Below, piece by piece: positions 25,576 to 34,717 of a stretch of 64,000 nt of DNA (positions within the stretch are counted from its first letter, which is position 1; each line of letters opens with the position of its first letter). The position numbers and the translations under genes are program-made. The notes beneath the pieces were generated by a model. It saw nothing but the letters and a program-made list of their open reading frames with translations. It was not told the origin of the DNA and did not search any database. Location of the stretch: contig JADJTD010000001.1 of the NCBI GenBank assembly GCA_016711345.1, forward strand, positions 868,001 through 932,000, in the 5' to 3' direction. This DNA is from Chloracidobacterium sp. GTDB taxonomy: Bacteria; Acidobacteriota; Blastocatellia; Pyrinomonadales; Pyrinomonadaceae.

Positions 25576-25986
25576 CTAATCGAAGTACTCCTCTTTCAAG
25601 GCATGGAGATATAAAGCCACATCGTCCGGATCCGCATCCGTTCCTTCGAGCGCAAACGAAATACTATTGCCGGGACCACTGAAATTGTGCTGCGGTGATG
25701 GGGAAAAGGTAGTTATTCGCACATGACCCTTGTCCGGAGAATAGCATTTGCAAAACGTGTAAACCAGTAGCTCCAGTGTTAACCAGGCATTGACGGATGG
25801 GGAATACTGTCTGGCAGGCCGGAGCTTAAATGACACCTCCCAACTCCCGGCCGGAAGTTGATAGTGTTTGTTGTTTTGATGTCCGCCACAACTGTCAATA
25901 GTGTAGATACCGTCAAATGAATTCAGAGCTTTTACCAACTCCACAATGTTCGAGTCCATTTTGTCGTACGGCACTTCGTATTCCAT
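25576..25986 (-). CDS. 136-aa conserved protein, copy 2 of a duplicated gene
   Basis: The second copy of the gene at 22317-22727, with the same length, the TIDSCGGHQNN motif and an identical block from HYQLPAGSWE through DADPDDVALYL; the C-terminus differs (LHALKEEYFD instead of LRELKKEYFR). Its start lies 70 nt downstream of the ZorB-like gene on the same strand, so it could be read through from the motor operon. Whether one copy has been captured by that operon is an open question. No enzymatic motif is visible. Confidence 0.7.
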   Translation of the reverse strand: MEYEVPYDKMDSNIVELVKALNSFDGIYTIDSCGGHQNNKHYQLPAGSWEVSFKLRPARQYSPSVNAWLTLELLVYTFCKCYSPDKGHVRITTFSPSPQHNFSGPGNSISFALEGTDADPDDVALYLHALKEEYFD

Positions 25987-25996
25987 TCTTTTTCTC
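25585..25996. repeat. Direct repeat, copy 2 (about 412 bp)
   Basis: Partner of 22326-22737, about 3.26 kb away in the same orientation. The shared block includes the start codon and the TTCTTTTTCTCCT complement of the ribosome site, after which the two sequences part. No target-site duplication, inverted ends or transposase accompanies either copy. Confidence 0.8.
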
Positions 25997-26056
25997 CTGT
26001 GGCGAACTCCGTGAGTTACATTCTTTGCGCGTAGGCCGGTTAATATGCGAGGCGAA

Positions 26057-26752
26057 TCACCGTTTATAGATGAGCACCACTTCGATTCTTCGGTTAAGCC
26101 CTCTCAATGCTTCGTTCCCGTTGTCTTTGAGGAGCCTGTCGAGATCATAGTTCGCACTCTCTCGTCCGCGTTGGACCGATTTGAACTCGCCAAACGTGGT
26201 GGCCGACATCAGATTTGAAGCCGGGTCTATCCCCACTTTGTTCTGTAAATACTCAAAGACCGCAATCGCCCGCATTGCTGCAAGTTCGGTGTTTGAGTGA
26301 AATCTAGCAGTTCGCATCGTGTCCGCGTGCCCTTGGATCTGGATCTCTTTTATCATGGGTAGCTGAGCCCGGACCGTGGCCCCCACGGTGTCAAGAACCG
26401 TCTGGCCGTTCTGATTCACAGCCGTTTCGTCCGGGCGGAAAAGAAGCTTGTCACTAAAAGTAATCGTCTGCGAATTCAAATCGTCGTGGATCCGGATGTC
26501 ATTGATCCCATTGTGAACAGTCGATATCCCAAAATCCCCACCCAACAGTTTTTCAGGGACGGCGTTGAACCTTTGCGCGATTGAGTCGACCATTTTCTTC
26601 TGGTTGACTTCGACTTCCTTTAGATTCACGGTGCCGAGCGAGATTGCCACCGTAACGAGGAACAAGAGCAAGCACAATACCAGGACGAGCGCCAGCATAA
26701 GGTCGGCAAACGACGTCCAAACATTGAAGTCGAATGAGTTTTCGCTATCCAT
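26057..26752 (-). CDS. MotB/ZorB-like OmpA-domain motor stator subunit
   Basis: A 231-aa protein with one N-terminal membrane segment (SFADLMLALVLVLCLLLFLV, about residues 14-35) carrying the aspartate of the MotB/ZorB DLM motif, which conducts ions in stator complexes. After a short linker comes an OmpA/MotB peptidoglycan-binding domain: ITFSDKLLFRPD, IQIQGHADT, LAAMRAIAVFEYL and LNRRIEVVLI. It begins 8 nt inside the end of the MotA-like gene. With that partner it should form an inner-membrane stator anchored to the cell wall. It differs from flagellar MotB by the tail-like partner and by absence of any flagellar gene. It closes the seven-gene operon. Confidence 0.87.
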   Translation of the reverse strand: MDSENSFDFNVWTSFADLMLALVLVLCLLLFLVTVAISLGTVNLKEVEVNQKKMVDSIAQRFNAVPEKLLGGDFGISTVHNGINDIRIHDDLNSQTITFSDKLLFRPDETAVNQNGQTVLDTVGATVRAQLPMIKEIQIQGHADTMRTARFHSNTELAAMRAIAVFEYLQNKVGIDPASNLMSATTFGEFKSVQRGRESANYDLDRLLKDNGNEALRGLNRRIEVVLIYKR

Positions 26753-28559
26753 TATTTGATTTGCCCCCGGGCAGTTTGCCCTTGAACCACTGCCATAATC
26801 CTAACTTACGTGGTCCATTCTTCGATGTCTCCGCGATGGTGACCTCACCCGGGCTGCGATTACCAGTTGCCCGTCTCCCATTTCCGGTGGAAACTGCCCT
26901 TATAACCTCGTCGGCCTTCCTTCCAAATTCGACCACAGTGCCGCCGAACTTTTCGCTTTGAACGCTAAACCGGTCAATTCTTTCACCCGTCTTATCGGTC
27001 TTGCTGCTAAATCCATCAATTTTATTCGTCAGCTCCTCGATCTTTGGGGCGAGGTTATCAATGCTTCCCGACAATACCTCCAGATTCTCAACTTGAGCCT
27101 GCAATTTGTCCCCCATCTGCGTGAGACTGTCGTCCGCATGCTTCACGATCTGATACGAGGATTTCTCCATACTGTCCTTAACGCCTTCAAGCGGGGCGTT
27201 GATCCGTTTGATCTCTTTTTCTATACCCCCAAGTGCAGCCGGAATCGGTGTAAGAGCCTCCGCAACCGGGGTGCCGATCTGATTTACCAGTTCCTTGATG
27301 ACATCTTCATTCTGCGTGCTCAGGCGTCCAAATGCGTCTTTCGCCGCCTCGGCCGTGCCGCCCATTTCATCCTTGATGGAACTTGAAGCCTCGGTCACGC
27401 GATCCTTGAAAAGATTTACGGCATCAATAAGCAGAACCTTTTGCTGGACGTTTTCTGCGAGCTGATCGTGTACTCGCTGCTGAAATTCCTCATTGCTGTC
27501 AAGTAGGATTTTTGATCGACCTAACAGTTCTTCATATAGCCCCCGCAATTCGGCAGCATCCGAGAAAGGATACAGTTTTTCGACGCTGTCTTTGAATGTC
27601 TGAGAAAATTCGTTCAGATTTTCGGAAGCGACGGTGAGAGCTTTTAGTGTCTTGCTTGCTCTCTTGACGTCATCTGCAAGTTCGGTCGCGTCGTTGCTCA
27701 ATTTTTCGCTGATCTCACTGACGCTCTGAGTCAGATTGCTGACGAGGGCCGGTAAATTTTCGTTAAAGGTTGTGACCAACTGACTAACGTTGTAACTTAT
27801 GGTCGAGGCAGCGACGCCGATTTCCTGCGCCGCTTTGATGTTCTCCTGCATCAACTTCGACTCGTCGATCTTTTTAGCGGCGAGCAAGGGTGCCCAACGG
27901 ATCAAAGTTCTTCTCTCGAGCGAATTGATGAGCGGGATACTTGCAGCCCGCAGATAAATTGAAAAAAGAATGACCCCGACGATTGTGAAAAACACGCCCC
28001 AGATACTTGGTGCGAAGGCACCTCCTAGTTTGCTGAGGAGAACATTTAGCCCCTGAGCCAGATTCTCGTTCGTGATTTGAGATTGGCCGGGCGACAATGT
28101 GGAAAGATGACTGAGACTGCTCGCGAGTCCCCAAAGTGTTCCGAGCAGACCCAATACTATGAATAGCGAGAGTACCGATCTCATCCATCCTCGATTTGAA
28201 GTAAGCCGGTTGCTTGAATTTCGTATCAGTCCTGAGACATCTAATTGTCTGCTGCTTTGACCCGAGTCCCTAAGCGCAGCCAAATGCTGAACAATAACTC
28301 GATTAGATGGGACTTTCGACGGACGGGCTCCGTCCTTACCTCCTACGTTCGACAGAAACTGCGGAGCATCTTTAGAATCGGCGGATCCGGAGTCATCGCG
28401 AATGCTCACATCAAATCCTTCAACCTGCCCCCTGAGCCGAAGGTCGCGGAGCATAAAGAAACCAAGTGCTAACACCCAGAGACAGAAGCATATGACCTGA
28501 GTAGCTACGACCAGTTGGGCAACATTTTCGGTTGGATAAAGATAAGTGAACAAATCCAT
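26745..28559 (-). CDS. MotA/TolQ/ZorA-like stator subunit with long coiled-coil tail
   Basis: A 604-aa protein. An N-terminal membrane segment (about 15-38, VVATQVICFCLWVLALGFFM) is followed by the paired MotA/ExbB-type helices LFIVLGLLGTLWGLASSL (about 128-146) and GGAFAPSIWGVFFTIVGVILF (about 180-200), with conserved Gly and Thr lining positions. From residue 230 to 560 there is an unbroken helical tail rich in heptads (ENLPALVSNLTQSVSEISEKL and following), as in ZorA of the Zorya anti-phage systems, where the tail projects into the cytoplasm. It ends with a basic stretch. The next gene encodes the matching MotB/ZorB-like subunit. Together they make a proton- or sodium-driven motor with a cytoplasmic lever. 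Confidence 0.87.
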   Translation of the reverse strand: MDLFTYLYPTENVAQLVVATQVICFCLWVLALGFFMLRDLRLRGQVEGFDVSIRDDSGSADSKDAPQFLSNVGGKDGARPSKVPSNRVIVQHLAALRDSGQSSRQLDVSGLIRNSSNRLTSNRGWMRSVLSLFIVLGLLGTLWGLASSLSHLSTLSPGQSQITNENLAQGLNVLLSKLGGAFAPSIWGVFFTIVGVILFSIYLRAASIPLINSLERRTLIRWAPLLAAKKIDESKLMQENIKAAQEIGVAASTISYNVSQLVTTFNENLPALVSNLTQSVSEISEKLSNDATELADDVKRASKTLKALTVASENLNEFSQTFKDSVEKLYPFSDAAELRGLYEELLGRSKILLDSNEEFQQRVHDQLAENVQQKVLLIDAVNLFKDRVTEASSSIKDEMGGTAEAAKDAFGRLSTQNEDVIKELVNQIGTPVAEALTPIPAALGGIEKEIKRINAPLEGVKDSMEKSSYQIVKHADDSLTQMGDKLQAQVENLEVLSGSIDNLAPKIEELTNKIDGFSSKTDKTGERIDRFSVQSEKFGGTVVEFGRKADEVIRAVSTGNGRRATGNRSPGEVTIAETSKNGPRKLGLWQWFKGKLPGGKSNNG

Positions 28560-28573
28560 AAGTTAAGACCACA

Positions 28574-29419
28574 CTAATAGTCTCTAAGGGACAATTTACC
28601 GGGGTTTTTCGGTATCCAGGTATCCCCAACGTTTGCGAATTCCGCTGGCGTAAAAACTTGAAACTGCTGATGAGACGCCCCCGGCGTAAAGTCGCATTCA
28701 AAAGCCGCCGCGACACCGCCGTACCGATAACTGGTATCGTCGATCACAAGGGTAAAATGCGGGACAACAAGATAAGTCCCGGCCTCGGCGTTTTGTACCG
28801 CGAGAAAATCTCCTACATCCGTCCTCCGGAAATCGGCTTCCGTCGTTCGCCCCAGGCGTTGATCCGAAGCGTTCCTGTTCCCGATCTGAATGACATGAAA
28901 CTTGCCCCAAAATAAGTTTCGCTCCTCCTTATTCTCGCGGGCCCGGTTATACATCTCGACAAATTCCTCGGCGAATGTGGGTACTGGCGGGCTAGGAGTA
29001 TTCTGAACGGAACTCGGCGACCAACTTGGCGTAACAATCAACTCACCAAACGCAGGCGGCGATTTGAATTCACGGTTCAAAGAACGGGAGGTCTTCAGTC
29101 TTATCTGATTAAGCCGCGCTAAGATGCGTTCCAATATTTCCTCGCCATGTTTCGATTGGGTCGGTATCGATCCCGCATCCCACAAGTCTCTTTCGATCAA
29201 AGTAAGAACATTATCGATCTGCGATATTGTCTCGGGCTTGGGAATAGGTCGATGGGGGATTGGAGCCGGACTAACAGGTCGAAAGTCTGGCTTTGCCGGA
29301 CGACGGGGCTTAAACCGCGGCCACAACCGCCAGCCGCCAAACGCAACAATGATTCCCCCGACTAGAATCCCCCCCGCAACCAGCAAATATAGTAAAAAAT
29401 CGTGTTCGAGTTCTTCCAT
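28574..29419 (-). CDS. Single-pass membrane protein of the motor operon, unknown
   Basis: About 281 aa from ATG 29419, which has an AGGA site 9 nt upstream; a GTG at 29467 overlaps the ASKHA gene stop but has no ribosome site. One membrane segment near the N-terminus (FLLYLLVAGGILVGGIIVAF) is followed by a basic, proline-rich linker (KPRRPAKPDFRP), a helical region and a C-terminal soluble domain of mixed strands with VIQIGNRNASDQRL, DFLAVQNAEAGTYLVVPHF and YRYGGVAAAFECDF. No catalytic motif is visible. The soluble end faces the cytoplasm if the basic linker follows the positive-inside rule. Its place between the ASKHA ATPase and the stator suggests it links the two. Confidence 0.6.
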   Translation of the reverse strand: MEELEHDFLLYLLVAGGILVGGIIVAFGGWRLWPRFKPRRPAKPDFRPVSPAPIPHRPIPKPETISQIDNVLTLIERDLWDAGSIPTQSKHGEEILERILARLNQIRLKTSRSLNREFKSPPAFGELIVTPSWSPSSVQNTPSPPVPTFAEEFVEMYNRARENKEERNLFWGKFHVIQIGNRNASDQRLGRTTEADFRRTDVGDFLAVQNAEAGTYLVVPHFTLVIDDTSYRYGGVAAAFECDFTPGASHQQFQVFTPAEFANVGDTWIPKNPGKLSLRDY

Positions 29420-29463
29420 TAATATTTGTCCTGCGAGACGGGCTAAAAGGATCACCCCACCCT

Positions 29464-32400
29464 TCACATTTTGGCTAATAGATTACGGACGGCGATAATG
29501 AATACCGGTTCCACGTCAACAAGGCCTCGACTTACAATGTTATTGAGATCCGTCGCTACATTGCCGCGGAGGCGGTCAACTATGGTTTGATCCCAGGCGA
29601 CCGGCTCAGCAAACCCCCGGTTTTGTGCCGCGAACTCGTTAAATGTTCCGACAAAATCTGCAAGCCGCCCGAGATCGTGGGATGGGCCGACAGGGGTCGT
29701 AAAGAAGTCCTCGCTTATGACCGTGTCCCAGGTGAATTCCTGGCCGTCCCGAACGAAATTCTCACCGGCAACGACATCCGTATTGTATCCGACGCCGTCT
29801 CTCAAAATACTCGAACTGACGAGTCCGAATGCTGCCTCCTGCTTCGGTAGCTTGCTGAGTTCCAAACTGAACGTACCGCCCGGGTCGGTTCCGAGCGCCC
29901 GTCTGAAAATAGTCTCAAACAAACTCGCAGCCGTCTGATCGACTTGCATATTACCGTCGCACAACCATCGAAACATTCTCGATCCATTTCCGCCAACATA
30001 GATGCCCGGAAGCTGTTCCGTAAACAGATCTTTGTCGATGAGATGTTTCAACCCCAAGCCGATGTAATAGAAGAGCCCCGACAAGCCAAGTGCGAGATGT
30101 TGTCGCAGCTGTTTGATCTCCGGACTCGCTGATTGCAGCGGCAATGCATCAAACATTTCCTCGCTTCTGTTCTGTAGCAACGCGTCCGTCTCCGCCCACA
30201 ACTTGGCGTCATCGCCATTCGCACTGATCCGATCAAGCTTGTCTGTATTGATCCCAAACATTCCAAAGATCTGCGGATGGTTCCTGAGATAGTTCAAGAA
30301 AATATCGCGGCCCGCCAGCCGCAGCGAGATCTGCCAGAGCAATTTGTCTTTTTGCCAGACCGAAACGTCGGAGGTGCTGCTTCCGATATCAATAAAAACA
30401 GCGCTTAATGCGGTCGCCGCTGCCTGTTTTTCACGAAAGTAATTAGCCGCGGCAACGCTTTCCGTAAGCTTGCCCGGAGGTTGGAATGTGATCCCCGTAA
30501 GTTCCGCGCAGCGCTCGACTATCTGATTCCAGATCGTCGAGAAATTATTTGTTTTGTCAATTGAAAATGCCGTAGGAAATGAGAAATTCCAGTCTATGCC
30601 TGAAGCCCCCTGAGAGGCCAATTCGACCGTGGTTTGAAGACAGATCTGGGTCAGCAGGGCTTTGACTCTAAGCTTGCTCTGAGGATCGTCCGACCATTTC
30701 AGATCGGCGTAAATGTCTGGCCGATTCAGATCGGAACCCGAGTCAAAGGTGTAATAGTGAATATGACCTTCGAGCATCGGCTCGATATCATTCAAACCCG
30801 GGTCATTCCTAAACTGTTTGAAGAGACTCAGAAATGGCACATCTCGATTTTCCGGAGGCAGGAAAAAGTCAAGGGTTTTCGCTTTCTGAACATCACTAAG
30901 ATTGGTCACTGTCAGCTTGTGATTTCTGATCGTTAACGGCGTGGCATTAGTGCCGCCAGAACTGTAATAGACAGTCGTTCCCGAGGCTCCAAAATCCACC
31001 CCGACGGTAAAAGTGGTCGGCTGAGCCCGCGGTGTGATCGGGTCATCCAAAAACAGGACGCCGATGTCGTTGTCGCCGGACTGGCAGACAAGGGCCTCAG
31101 GGTACTGGTTCATCTGCCAAACGCACTGCAGCGAATTCGTAAGGTCCGTCGGCACAACAGCACTGTTTGGCGTTCCTGTCTTTGCCAATGGCCTGATCTT
31201 GAAACTGTCGCCTACGCCGTCAGCCGAATACGCGACAAAGTACGAGTTCCAGTTTGCGACCCTGAAATTTGGAAAGACCTCGATGACCGGGACTTCGTCA
31301 AGATATTCAAGATCTGCGGGAAGATATTCCTTGGTCACAATGAAGGGCCGGCTTGTCTGGTCGTCCCCAAGTGACAGCGTGAGCGTGGCACGAAGGCCCC
31401 CATCTGTTGTCCGTTCAAATTGCAGTCGCCCTAAGAGATCTTCGGGGTCTAGATAATTCAGAAGCTTTTCCCGTATCGGCAGAATTAAAGAGAGATCGGT
31501 TGGGCGTTGATCATTTACCCAGCTTTCCCCCTTCGTGCCTGGAAACGCATTTGGCACCCTGAAGAGTGTAATGCGTTCGGTAAAAAACTCCTTCGCATTC
31601 CAAACTTCGGCATCGGGAATATTTATTCCCGCGAACTGAGTGTGAACGCCGTCAGGATGTCCGGCGGGTGTAAGATCGCTAAGCGTCTTCGTGCCGACCT
31701 GGATCTGATTGGGCTGCACACCCCATTGCCCTGGGATCTCCTTATCGACAATGAGTATCGGCGGGTCGGCAGTGCGGCCGGGAGAAGGGATCAATCGCAC
31801 GGGGGACGGCGGAGCCTGCGCGGCGGCCGAGGGATACCCAAGAAACGAAAATATCCCGTGATCCGGGGAAATATTGAACCCTGGTGCTGCCGGAACGAAC
31901 GTAGTCGCCGCGGCAGCCAGATCATCGTGAAACGATCGTACGAGCCCTGTCAGGCTGTCCAGAATGTTGCTGTTGGTCCCGGGATTACCCTTCAGGGAAT
32001 GTAGATTCAATAATAGATTTGAGAGCCAGGAAGCGAGCGCAGGTCGCTCAATTACGTTCAGGTGACTCATTGGATCTTCTAAATGCTCGGTGTTGAACCA
32101 CTGAACGCCCGTTATGTGGTTGAAATAATGCGTTGACGTATACACCAGGGTCGTGGGCGACGTCATCCCGATAGGCCTGTCATGAAACCCGTCATGAAAA
32201 AGAACGATATATGAATTTTCCCAGGAAGTGTCGGGACTCAAGGCGGTGTCCGGCATCAGCTTTGAAGCCGCATCCAGAAAAGCGGTATTGACATCCGGGT
32301 TGGCACTGGCTGCAATATGGATAGGTTTTAAGGAAAGATTGTTAAGGTTCTTGACGGCTTTCAAGGCCAGGATCGCCAAGAGCCCTCGCCATTCCCCCAA

Positions 32401-32628
32401 GGTTCGTTCATGCATTGGATGCGAACTGTCGAACAACGACATCTGGAAAAGCAACGGGCGAGCCCAGATATCAGGGATCGAGTTGATATGTATCCGGGCC
32501 GGAGTCACTTTAAGACCCCTTCGAAGATCGTCCAGATCTTTTGCCGAACGGACATCCCACTCGCCTGGCGAGTCAAATGACGTAACTGTTGCTGTTGTCG
32601 TAAGTTCAGGTAAAAGTGGTTCCGGCAT
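29464..32628 (-). CDS. Giant Hsp70/actin-like (ASKHA) ATPase
   Basis: A 1054-aa protein with an AGGAG ribosome site. Residues 1-530 form an N-terminal region with no recognised domain. From about 540 the ASKHA nucleotide-binding elements appear in order: VGVDFGASGTTVYY (phosphate 1), then WNFSFPTAF near 680, VFIDIGSSTSDVSVW (phosphate 2, near 755) and YVGGNGSRMFRW (adenosine element, near 895). The acidic and glycine residues needed for ATP binding are present. There is no Hsp70 substrate domain or actin-like MreB signature, so it is a separate branch. Next to a tubulin-like GTPase it may be a scaffold or switch in a cytoskeletal or envelope machine. Confidence 0.8.
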   Translation of the reverse strand: MPEPLLPELTTTATVTSFDSPGEWDVRSAKDLDDLRRGLKVTPARIHINSIPDIWARPLLFQMSLFDSSHPMHERTLGEWRGLLAILALKAVKNLNNLSLKPIHIAASANPDVNTAFLDAASKLMPDTALSPDTSWENSYIVLFHDGFHDRPIGMTSPTTLVYTSTHYFNHITGVQWFNTEHLEDPMSHLNVIERPALASWLSNLLLNLHSLKGNPGTNSNILDSLTGLVRSFHDDLAAAATTFVPAAPGFNISPDHGIFSFLGYPSAAAQAPPSPVRLIPSPGRTADPPILIVDKEIPGQWGVQPNQIQVGTKTLSDLTPAGHPDGVHTQFAGINIPDAEVWNAKEFFTERITLFRVPNAFPGTKGESWVNDQRPTDLSLILPIREKLLNYLDPEDLLGRLQFERTTDGGLRATLTLSLGDDQTSRPFIVTKEYLPADLEYLDEVPVIEVFPNFRVANWNSYFVAYSADGVGDSFKIRPLAKTGTPNSAVVPTDLTNSLQCVWQMNQYPEALVCQSGDNDIGVLFLDDPITPRAQPTTFTVGVDFGASGTTVYYSSGGTNATPLTIRNHKLTVTNLSDVQKAKTLDFFLPPENRDVPFLSLFKQFRNDPGLNDIEPMLEGHIHYYTFDSGSDLNRPDIYADLKWSDDPQSKLRVKALLTQICLQTTVELASQGASGIDWNFSFPTAFSIDKTNNFSTIWNQIVERCAELTGITFQPPGKLTESVAAANYFREKQAAATALSAVFIDIGSSTSDVSVWQKDKLLWQISLRLAGRDIFLNYLRNHPQIFGMFGINTDKLDRISANGDDAKLWAETDALLQNRSEEMFDALPLQSASPEIKQLRQHLALGLSGLFYYIGLGLKHLIDKDLFTEQLPGIYVGGNGSRMFRWLCDGNMQVDQTAASLFETIFRRALGTDPGGTFSLELSKLPKQEAAFGLVSSSILRDGVGYNTDVVAGENFVRDGQEFTWDTVISEDFFTTPVGPSHDLGRLADFVGTFNEFAAQNRGFAEPVAWDQTIVDRLRGNVATDLNNIVSRGLVDVEPVFIIAVRNLLAKM

Positions 32629-32645
32629 AATGGTCTCCTAACTGC

Positions 32646-34175
32646 TCAGTTCCCGCATTGACGATACAACTCATTTAGAAAATGCCAGGTCCCGTTTTCT
32701 TTGTTTCCTTTTGAACGGGCTCCGCACATACACTCCCAAACGTGCGAAAGAGTAGCCGCGTCAGATTGCATATTCGGGAGCGATATAGCGGCAAAGCCAT
32801 TCGGATCAATAACGGATTTGAGAGTGACATCCCCTCTGCCAGCGGCGTCGTTCTCTACAGCGGTGAAGGTTGAGATCTCCACGAGATTGGAAGCTTTTGT
32901 TTGTTTACCCGAAATCGAAAATTCAACCCGAGCAATCCAAAGCAGGAATGCCTCGCAGTATTCCTTGACTGATCGGAGCCGCCCGCCAAGCTCATCCCGG
33001 ATCGGGACATCCTTGAATTCAAAAAAACTCATGTACCACGGCGACCTGTAGCTCCGCCCGTGTTCTGAGATGTCTTTTAAGATCGGGTGGTACTGCGACA
33101 AATACGCGAATGCAAATCGGGTCATCTTCATAAGCTTGTCCTGTAGTTCGTCGCCGTTTGACGGAAGATCATGCCAGCCTAATGCATCAGATTTGGAACG
33201 AGCAACCATCTTATAGCGACTGCCGTTAGCTGCAGCTCCATTGCCGTTAACGTTACTGAAAAAATCGACGGCAGCAAGCGCTGCATAGAGTTCGACAAAA
33301 TGCGGGTCATTCTCCTGCAGCCGGCCGCCTATCTCTGATTTCCGCATCTGCAAGCGATCTTCACTTCCAAGCACGAAGGTCTCGTCAAACACCTCAAGAT
33401 CCGCCTTCTGGTGGTAATACTGAAGGGCAGCCTGAGAACTTAGCAGAAAATCATCCGAGCTCGCCGCGATGCCATTTTCAATAGGCTGCGAAAATGAGAA
33501 ATAGGGCAAAAGCAGTACACCGCCAAGTTTCACCGGTGCCTTCTGCGGATTCGGAAAACTCTCAATCCAAAGTTTAATTATCTTGGCGATTGTCGGAAAA
33601 CCGGCTGCTCCGGTTCCTCCGAAGATCGAACCGAAAAGGACTATCTTGACACTTTTAGCATTGCCGACCTCGCCCTGCATCTTTTGCTTGATGCTTTTCC
33701 ATGGTTCCGCATTGTCCAAATTGATCGCCGAGGCCATAACGGCCGCGCCTATCGCCGGGCGGCCTCGAAAACCGACTTCAAGATTCGTTTTTTGCTCTTC
33801 CGGACTATAGAGGAGGTTGAAAAGGTGTCCGGCTTCCGGACTGAGCAAGTTGGAATTGAAGAAATTATCGAGCTGACGCTTTCCGTTTTCAAGCGGTGAC
33901 CAAATATCAGAATTGGGTTCTGTCGAGCCTTGCTTAAGCGTAGGGTTGATCGGCGTCTTGAAGAGGTCAAATCCAGCAACCCGGCCAGCCCGGCAATCCC
34001 GGTAGTTGCTGAGAAGGGAAGTGGCCCTTCCCAAGCTGCCGTTCGCACCGTCAGGATCGACGAATAGCAAATTAAGATCTTCCTCATCCGGCATTAGTCC
34101 GGCCGCAGCGAGGTGAATTAGGGATTCAAGGCATTTTGCACCCGTACCGCCGATGCCTATTGCGTAATAACTCAT
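32646..34175 (-). CDS. Tubulin/FtsZ-like GTPase
   Basis: A 509-aa protein beginning MSYYAIGIGGTGAKCLES, the tubulin-family T1 loop, with FVDPDGANGSL (about 38-48) corresponding to the T3 region and LFGSIFGGTGAAGFPTIAK (about 180-198) holding the glycine-rich tubulin signature loop. The rest is consistent with the tubulin_2 type of proteins found in bacteria and unlike FtsZ or TubZ in length and C-terminus. It should bind GTP and may polymerise. It starts 26 nt after the small membrane protein gene and ends 18 nt before the ASKHA ATPase. It has no membrane segment. Polymerisation and its dynamics cannot be judged from sequence. Confidence 0.82.
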   Translation of the reverse strand: MSYYAIGIGGTGAKCLESLIHLAAAGLMPDEEDLNLLFVDPDGANGSLGRATSLLSNYRDCRAGRVAGFDLFKTPINPTLKQGSTEPNSDIWSPLENGKRQLDNFFNSNLLSPEAGHLFNLLYSPEEQKTNLEVGFRGRPAIGAAVMASAINLDNAEPWKSIKQKMQGEVGNAKSVKIVLFGSIFGGTGAAGFPTIAKIIKLWIESFPNPQKAPVKLGGVLLLPYFSFSQPIENGIAASSDDFLLSSQAALQYYHQKADLEVFDETFVLGSEDRLQMRKSEIGGRLQENDPHFVELYAALAAVDFFSNVNGNGAAANGSRYKMVARSKSDALGWHDLPSNGDELQDKLMKMTRFAFAYLSQYHPILKDISEHGRSYRSPWYMSFFEFKDVPIRDELGGRLRSVKEYCEAFLLWIARVEFSISGKQTKASNLVEISTFTAVENDAAGRGDVTLKSVIDPNGFAAISLPNMQSDAATLSHVWECMCGARSKGNKENGTWHFLNELYRQCGN

Positions 34176-34201
34176 AGTTCATTGCCCTCAAAAATCAATT
34201 T

Positions 34202-34678
34202 CTAACTCCAGATCCGATTGACTCTCATGGCTCCCGGAGCAACGTACTTGACGGTCGTTGGAGAGAAAAAGGACGATCCATAGTATATAAACACCGCATT
34301 CAACAAGTACGCCCCGACCGCGAGGACTTTTCCGCTATCCTGCGTAGGATACGTGTAGGTCCATCCGATGGACGCCACCACGATCAACATGAATACGAAC
34401 AACGCGGTCCATACAAGACGGCCCCCGGCCTTCTGCCACCGGTCTATCTTGTAATACCAATATCCGATCGAATGCCATGCCAAAGTGAAAACCAAAGCCG
34501 TGCCGAGCTGCGAATATGCGACATCACTAAAGTTTTGCAGCCAGTCCTGCTGACTTGTCCCAGCAAACGGGCTGACGTCCAGCTGGTTCTCGAAGTACCA
34601 GGTTTCGGCCCATAACAGCAGGAACCCGATCAAGAAAAACACTGCCGCCGAAATTAGTCCGATGATATATTTAGTCAT
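34202..34678 (-). CDS. Four-helix membrane protein of the motor operon
   Basis: A 158-aa protein with four membrane segments: YIIGLISAAVFFLIGFLLLW, LGTALVFTLAWHSIGYWYY, LVWTALFVFMLIVVASIGW and VLAVGAYLLNAVFIYYGSSFF. Loops contain aromatic residues and a few charges (ENQLD, KIDRWQK). No family is recognised. Between the VWA-like lipoprotein and the tubulin-like GTPase, it may recruit one of these to the membrane. There is about 40 nt to the upstream gene. Confidence 0.65.
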   Translation of the reverse strand: MTKYIIGLISAAVFFLIGFLLLWAETWYFENQLDVSPFAGTSQQDWLQNFSDVAYSQLGTALVFTLAWHSIGYWYYKIDRWQKAGGRLVWTALFVFMLIVVASIGWTYTYPTQDSGKVLAVGAYLLNAVFIYYGSSFFSPTTVKYVAPGAMRVNRIWS

Positions 34679-34717
34679 AATTAGGATGTTCTCGCACTCA
34701 ATCTTTCAACACCCGAC

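Noticed and set aside
26057..28559. A complete Zorya system
   Set aside because: ZorAB-like proteins are present, but no ZorC, ZorD or ZorE homologue is adjacent.
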